From assembly GCA_016719785.1 (NCBI GenBank), contig JADJYJ010000001.1, positions 310,001-374,000 on the forward strand: DNA of 64,000 bases, given 5' to 3'. The notes beneath the pieces are model-generated. The model made no database searches. It was not told where the DNA came from and saw only the letters and a program-made list of their open reading frames with translations. Below are positions 60,900 through 64,000 of this stretch, piece by piece. The position numbers and the translations under genes were made by a program. How positions within the stretch are numbered: position 1 is the stretch's first letter; each line of letters starts with the position of its first letter. The stretch is from Candidatus Amarolinea dominans (lineage in GTDB: Bacteria > Chloroflexota > Anaerolineae > SSC4 > Amarolineaceae).

Positions 60900-61844
60900 T
60901 CAATCGCGCAGGCCGCGGCCGGTTAGCTGGAGGAACACCGCTTCCAGGTTCGGCTCGCGCATGTCAATGGAATGAATCTTGATGCCGCGGTCGTTGGCGC
61001 GCGTCACCACCGGCGCCAGGATTTCCTCCGCCTGGTGTGTAGTCAGCGCGATCTCGTGATCGGTGACGTTGACCTGCAAAACGCCTGCAATGGGGCGCAG
61101 CGACTGCGCCAGCGCCTCGGCGTCTTCGTCCGCGCCGACGTGCAGGACCAGGGTCTCGTTCTCGCCCACCTGGCGGGTCAGCTCGGCCTGGCTGCCCAGG
61201 GCGATCAGTTCGCCGTGGTCCATGATGCCAACCCGGTGCGAAAGCTCCTGGGCCTCCTCCATGTAGTGGGTGGTGTAGAGGATGGTCATGCCCTGGCGGT
61301 TCAGCTCCTTGACCGAGTCGAGGATGGCGCGGCGGGACTGCGGGTCAATACCGACGGTCGGCTCGTCCATGAAGAGCAGCCGGGGCTTGTGCAGCAGGCC
61401 AACGCCGATGTTGACGCGGCGTTTCATGCCGCCGGAGTAGGTCTTGACGCGCTCTTTGGCGCGCCCGGTCAGGCCGATCTGCGCCAGCACCTCGTCCACG
61501 CGAGCGGCCAGCGCCTTGCCGGCCAGGCCGTACATCTGGCCCCAGAAGACCAAGTTTTCGCGGGCGGTCAGGTCGTCGTAAAGGGCCAGTTCCTGCGGCA
61601 CAACGCCGATAGCCCGGCGCACATCCATCGGACTGCGGGTCACGGAATGGCCGGCGATGACTGCATCCCCGCGGGTGGGTGCGTAGAGGGTGGAAAGCAC
61701 CGAGATGGTGGTGGTCTTGCCTGCGCCGTTGGGGCCGAGCAGGCTGAAGATCTCACCCTCCTGGACCGCGAAGGAAATGCCTTTCACCGCGGTGAAGTTG
61801 CCGTACTGCTTGACCAGTTCATAAACTTCGAGAATTGGAGACAT
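60900..61844 (-). CDS. ABC transporter ATP-binding protein
   Basis: 314 residues from MSPILEVYELVKQYG. Walker A SLLGPNGAGKTTTISVLS, signature YSGGMKRRVNIGVGL, Walker B RLLFMDEPTVGIDPQSRRAI, switch His in LYTTHYMEEAQEL. C-terminal extension as in DrrA-type drug exporters. An ATG at 61862 overlapping pgm is an alternative start. Confidence 0.92.
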   Translation of the reverse strand: MSPILEVYELVKQYGNFTAVKGISFAVQEGEIFSLLGPNGAGKTTTISVLSTLYAPTRGDAVIAGHSVTRSPMDVRRAIGVVPQELALYDDLTARENLVFWGQMYGLAGKALAARVDEVLAQIGLTGRAKERVKTYSGGMKRRVNIGVGLLHKPRLLFMDEPTVGIDPQSRRAILDSVKELNRQGMTILYTTHYMEEAQELSHRVGIMDHGELIALGSQAELTRQVGENETLVLHVGADEDAEALAQSLRPIAGVLQVNVTDHEIALTTHQAEEILAPVVTRANDRGIKIHSIDMREPNLEAVFLQLTGRGLRD

Positions 61845-61858
61845 ATGTATCCCGTCCT

Positions 61859-63542
61859 TCACGTCGAAGACGTTGTTCCTGCCTTGTTGAACGCCGCCGC
61901 GACGATCTCCTGCGCCTCGCTGAAGATCAGCTTGAGGTGCTGCGCGCCGCGGAAGCTCTCCGCATAGATTTTGTAGATGTCCTCCGTGCCCGACGGCCGG
62001 GCCGCAAACCAGCCGTTCTCAGTGACCACCTTCAAACCGCCGATTGGCGCCTGGTTGAAGGGCGCACGGGTCAGCCTGGCAACGATCCGCTCGCCTGCCA
62101 GGTCCTGCGCGGCGACCATGTCTGGCGACAGCCGTTCCAGCGCGGCCTTTTGGGCCGGCGTGGCGACGACATCGGCGCGTTCATAGACCGGGCTGCCGAA
62201 TTGCGCGGTCAGGTTCCGGTAATGCTCGCCCGGATCGCGGCCTGTCACCGCGGTGATCTCGGCCGCCAACAGGTCGAGGATGATGCCATCCTTGTCGGTG
62301 GTCCACACGGCGCCATCCTGACGCAGGAAGGACGCGCCCGCGCTCTCTTCGCCGCCGAAGCCAAAGGAGCCGTCCACCAGGCCATCCACGAACCACTTGA
62401 AGCCCACGGGCACCTCACACAACCGTCGGCCCAGGGAGGCTGCCACGCGGTCAATCATAGAACTGGACACCAGCGTCTTGCCCACGGCCGCGTCCGCTCG
62501 CCAGCCGGGCCGGTTCTGGAACAGATACCAGATGGCAACGGCCAGGTAGTGGTTTGGATTCATCAGCCCGACGCTGGGCGTGACAATGCCATGCCGGTCC
62601 GCGTCCGTGTCGTTGCCGAAAGCGATGTCGAAACGGTCCTTCAGCCCGATCAGGCTCGCCATGGCATAGGGCGACGAGCAGTCCATGCGAATTTTGCCGT
62701 CCTTGTCCACGGTCATGAAGGAGAAGGTAGGATCTATTCTTGGATTGACCACGGTCAGGTTCAAGCCGTAGGTCTCCGCAATCGGCTCCCAATAGGCCAC
62801 ACTGGCGCCGCCCATAGGATCAGCCCCGATCCGAAGGCCAGACGCGACGATGGCCGGGAAGTTGATGACGTGGCGCAGGTCCGCCACGTAGGGGGTGATG
62901 AAATCGTAGAGGTGCGTGGTCCCGGCTTTCAGGGCGCGAGCCAGCGGCATGCGCTTGACGGCGCGCGCTGTGTCCTGCAGGATCAGGATCATTCTGCAGA
63001 ATCTCATTGGCGCGGGTCTGTATCGCCTTCGTGACGGTGGTGTCGGCCGGGCCGCCGCTCGGTGGGTTATACTTGAAGCCGCCGTCGTCCGGGGGATTGT
63101 GCGAGGGTGTGATGACCACGCCGTCGGCCAGTCCGCTCGTCCGGCCGCGGTTGTGGGTGAGGATGGCATGGGAGATGACCGGCGTTGGGGTGTAGCCGCG
63201 GTCCGCATCAATCATGATCTCCTGCTCGTTGGCGGCAAACACCTCGATCGCGCTCATCAGCGCCGGCTCCGACAGGGCGTGCGAGTCCATGCCGATGAAG
63301 AGGGGGCCGGTGATGCCCTGCGCCCGGCGATACTCACAGATGGCCTGCGAGATCGCCAGGATGTGGCTTTCGTTGAAACTGCCCTTGAGGGACGAGCCGC
63401 GGTGCCCGGAGGTGCCGAAGGCCACGCGCTGCGCCGGGTTGGCCGGATCCGGCTCCCCGGTGTAGTAGGCCGAAATCAGGCGCGGCACATTGACAAGGGT
63501 CTCGGGGGGGGCCGGCTTGCCCGCCAGCAGGTGTAAGCTCAT
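61859..63542 (-). CDS. pgm: Phosphoglucomutase (alpha-D-glucose type), one-base frameshift
   Basis: About 560 residues when the shift near 62990 is repaired; 1684 nt fits one insertion. Start MSLHLLAGKPAPPETLVNVP; RVAFGTSGHRGSSLKGSFNE; phosphoserine loop GVVITPSHNPPDDGGFKYNP; metal loop FGNDTDADRHGIVTP; sugar loop FGGEESAGASFL; phosphate loop RPSGTEDIYKIYAESF. Converts glucose-1-P and glucose-6-P, feeding sugar-nucleotide synthesis. Confidence 0.93.
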
Positions 63543-63610
63543 AGCGAAGCTCCTTTCTCGCTTAGAAATAGAGTCAACAGGTTCATCCCTTCTCTCCGGG
63601 AATCGAATCT

Positions 63611-64000
63611 TCAACTTCCAACCCGAAACCGCTTGATCGCGTTGATCAAGCCATTGGTGGAAGCATCGTGGGTGCATACATCGCCCTCGGCCTGAAGCTC
63701 CGGCAAGATGGCCGTGGCGAGCTGCTTGCCCAACTCAACGCCCCACTGATCGAAGGAGTTGATATCCCAGATCGCGCCCTGCGTGAAGATCTTGTGCTCG
63801 TACAGCGCGATGAGTACACCGAGAACGGTCGGCGTCAGCTTCGGATAGAGCAAGGAGTTGGTCGGCCGGTTGCCGGTGAAGGTCTTGTGGATCGCCAGCC
63901 TGTCCAGCTCTGGCCCGGGCTGCCGGCCCGCGGCTATCAGCTCGGCGCGGGCCTCCGCCGTCGTTTTGCCCTTCATCAGCGCTTCGGTCTGGGCCAGGTA
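63611..64000 (-). CDS. pgi: Glucose-6-phosphate isomerase, C-terminal part (gene continues past 64000)
   Basis: The last ~129 residues: IHKTFTGNRPTNSLLYPKLT, LIALYEHKIFTQGAIWDINS, FDQWGVELGKQLATAILPEL, STNGLINAIKRFRV. These include the QGAIWDINSFDQWGVELGK signature with the catalytic Lys. It lies 68 bp before pgm on the same strand. Confidence 0.93.
   Translation of the reverse strand, partial: YLAQTEALMKGKTTAEARAELIAAGRQPGPELDRLAIHKTFTGNRPTNSLLYPKLTPTVLGVLIALYEHKIFTQGAIWDINSFDQWGVELGKQLATAILPELQAEGDVCTHDASTNGLINAIKRFRVGS

Noticed and set aside
58330..60926. Long plus-strand ORFs (577 and 435 codons) opposite the ABC permeases
   Set aside because: Antisense shadows of the permease genes; composition dominated by Gly, Arg and Gln and no recognisable domain.
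1..64000. rRNA, tRNA or prophage genes
   Set aside because: No rRNA or tRNA sequence and no phage structural, integrase or replication gene was recognised on either strand; short tRNAs could still be missed by eye.

Overview
The window is GC-rich bacterial chromosome with two very different halves. The organism is probably a Chloroflexota (Anaerolineae-like) bacterium. That is an inference from the gene set (KimA-like and Kdp potassium genes, penicillin acylase, Uma2, DUF4143 and PD-(D/E)XK ATPases) and from the palindromic intergenic repeats; there is no rRNA marker to prove it. Single-base frameshifts in several otherwise well conserved genes (kdpA, kimA-like, pgm, tauE, two ATPases) and a 324-base almost pure G/C block point to a draft or metagenomic sequence with indel errors. 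Left half, 1 to about 35.15 kb: a mosaic accessory island, nearly all on the minus strand. Fragments of sugar-nucleotide genes alternate with small accessory modules. The fragments are the 5' ends of gmd and of fcl (GDP-L-fucose synthase), 5', middle and 3' pieces of a WbpA-type UDP-GlcNAc 6-dehydrogenase, and the 3' end of a WbpD-type acetyltransferase. The modules are 14 toxin-antitoxin or TA-like pairs: AbiE, VapBC, a HEPN pair, RelBE, four HicAB, two MazEF, two MNT/HEPN, a DUF6932-like pair and a DUF6516-like pair. There are also three AlbA_2/HATPase (Schlafen-like) proteins, one Fic protein and one DUF2442-like gene. About 20 loci carry a dispersed inverted repeat, here called R1 (arms built from ~10-bp CACGAATT-type subunits), singly or in runs of up to three. 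Other short repeats occur: R2 (TGTCCTGAGC-type), R3 (CCCCCAGAATTGGGGG palindrome), R4 (~137 bp) and R5 (GTATCTTCTC-ended). The same island carries six copies of an unrecognised two-gene cassette, here called A/B, plus one orphan B. Gene A encodes a small membrane-anchored protein whose first ~86 residues are nearly invariant and whose remainder varies. Gene B overlaps the end of A and encodes a ~156-residue protein that is variable at its start and nearly invariant at its end. The B stop codon sits in a short palindrome next to R1. Conserved ends with variable middles, repeats at the edges and recurrent junctions suggest a locus that shuffles modules by recombination. Right half, 35.2 to 64 kb: ordinary chromosomal genes. 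A TauE/SafE permease, a Uma2 nuclease, a WbpB-like oxidoreductase and a UDP-sugar epimerase border the island; the last two are probably survivors of the sugar pathway whose other genes are shredded to the left. Then follow a small hypothetical gene and a penicillin acylase (plus strand), a LysM/M23 peptidase, and a potassium block on the minus strand in transcription order kimA-like, a 32-codon ORF, kdpF, kdpA, kdpB, kdpC, kdpD, kdpE. After that come a frameshifted repeat-fold protein, two AAA ATPases of mobile or defence type, a drug-type ABC exporter (ATPase and two permeases), phosphoglucomutase and the C-terminal part of glucose-6-phosphate isomerase.
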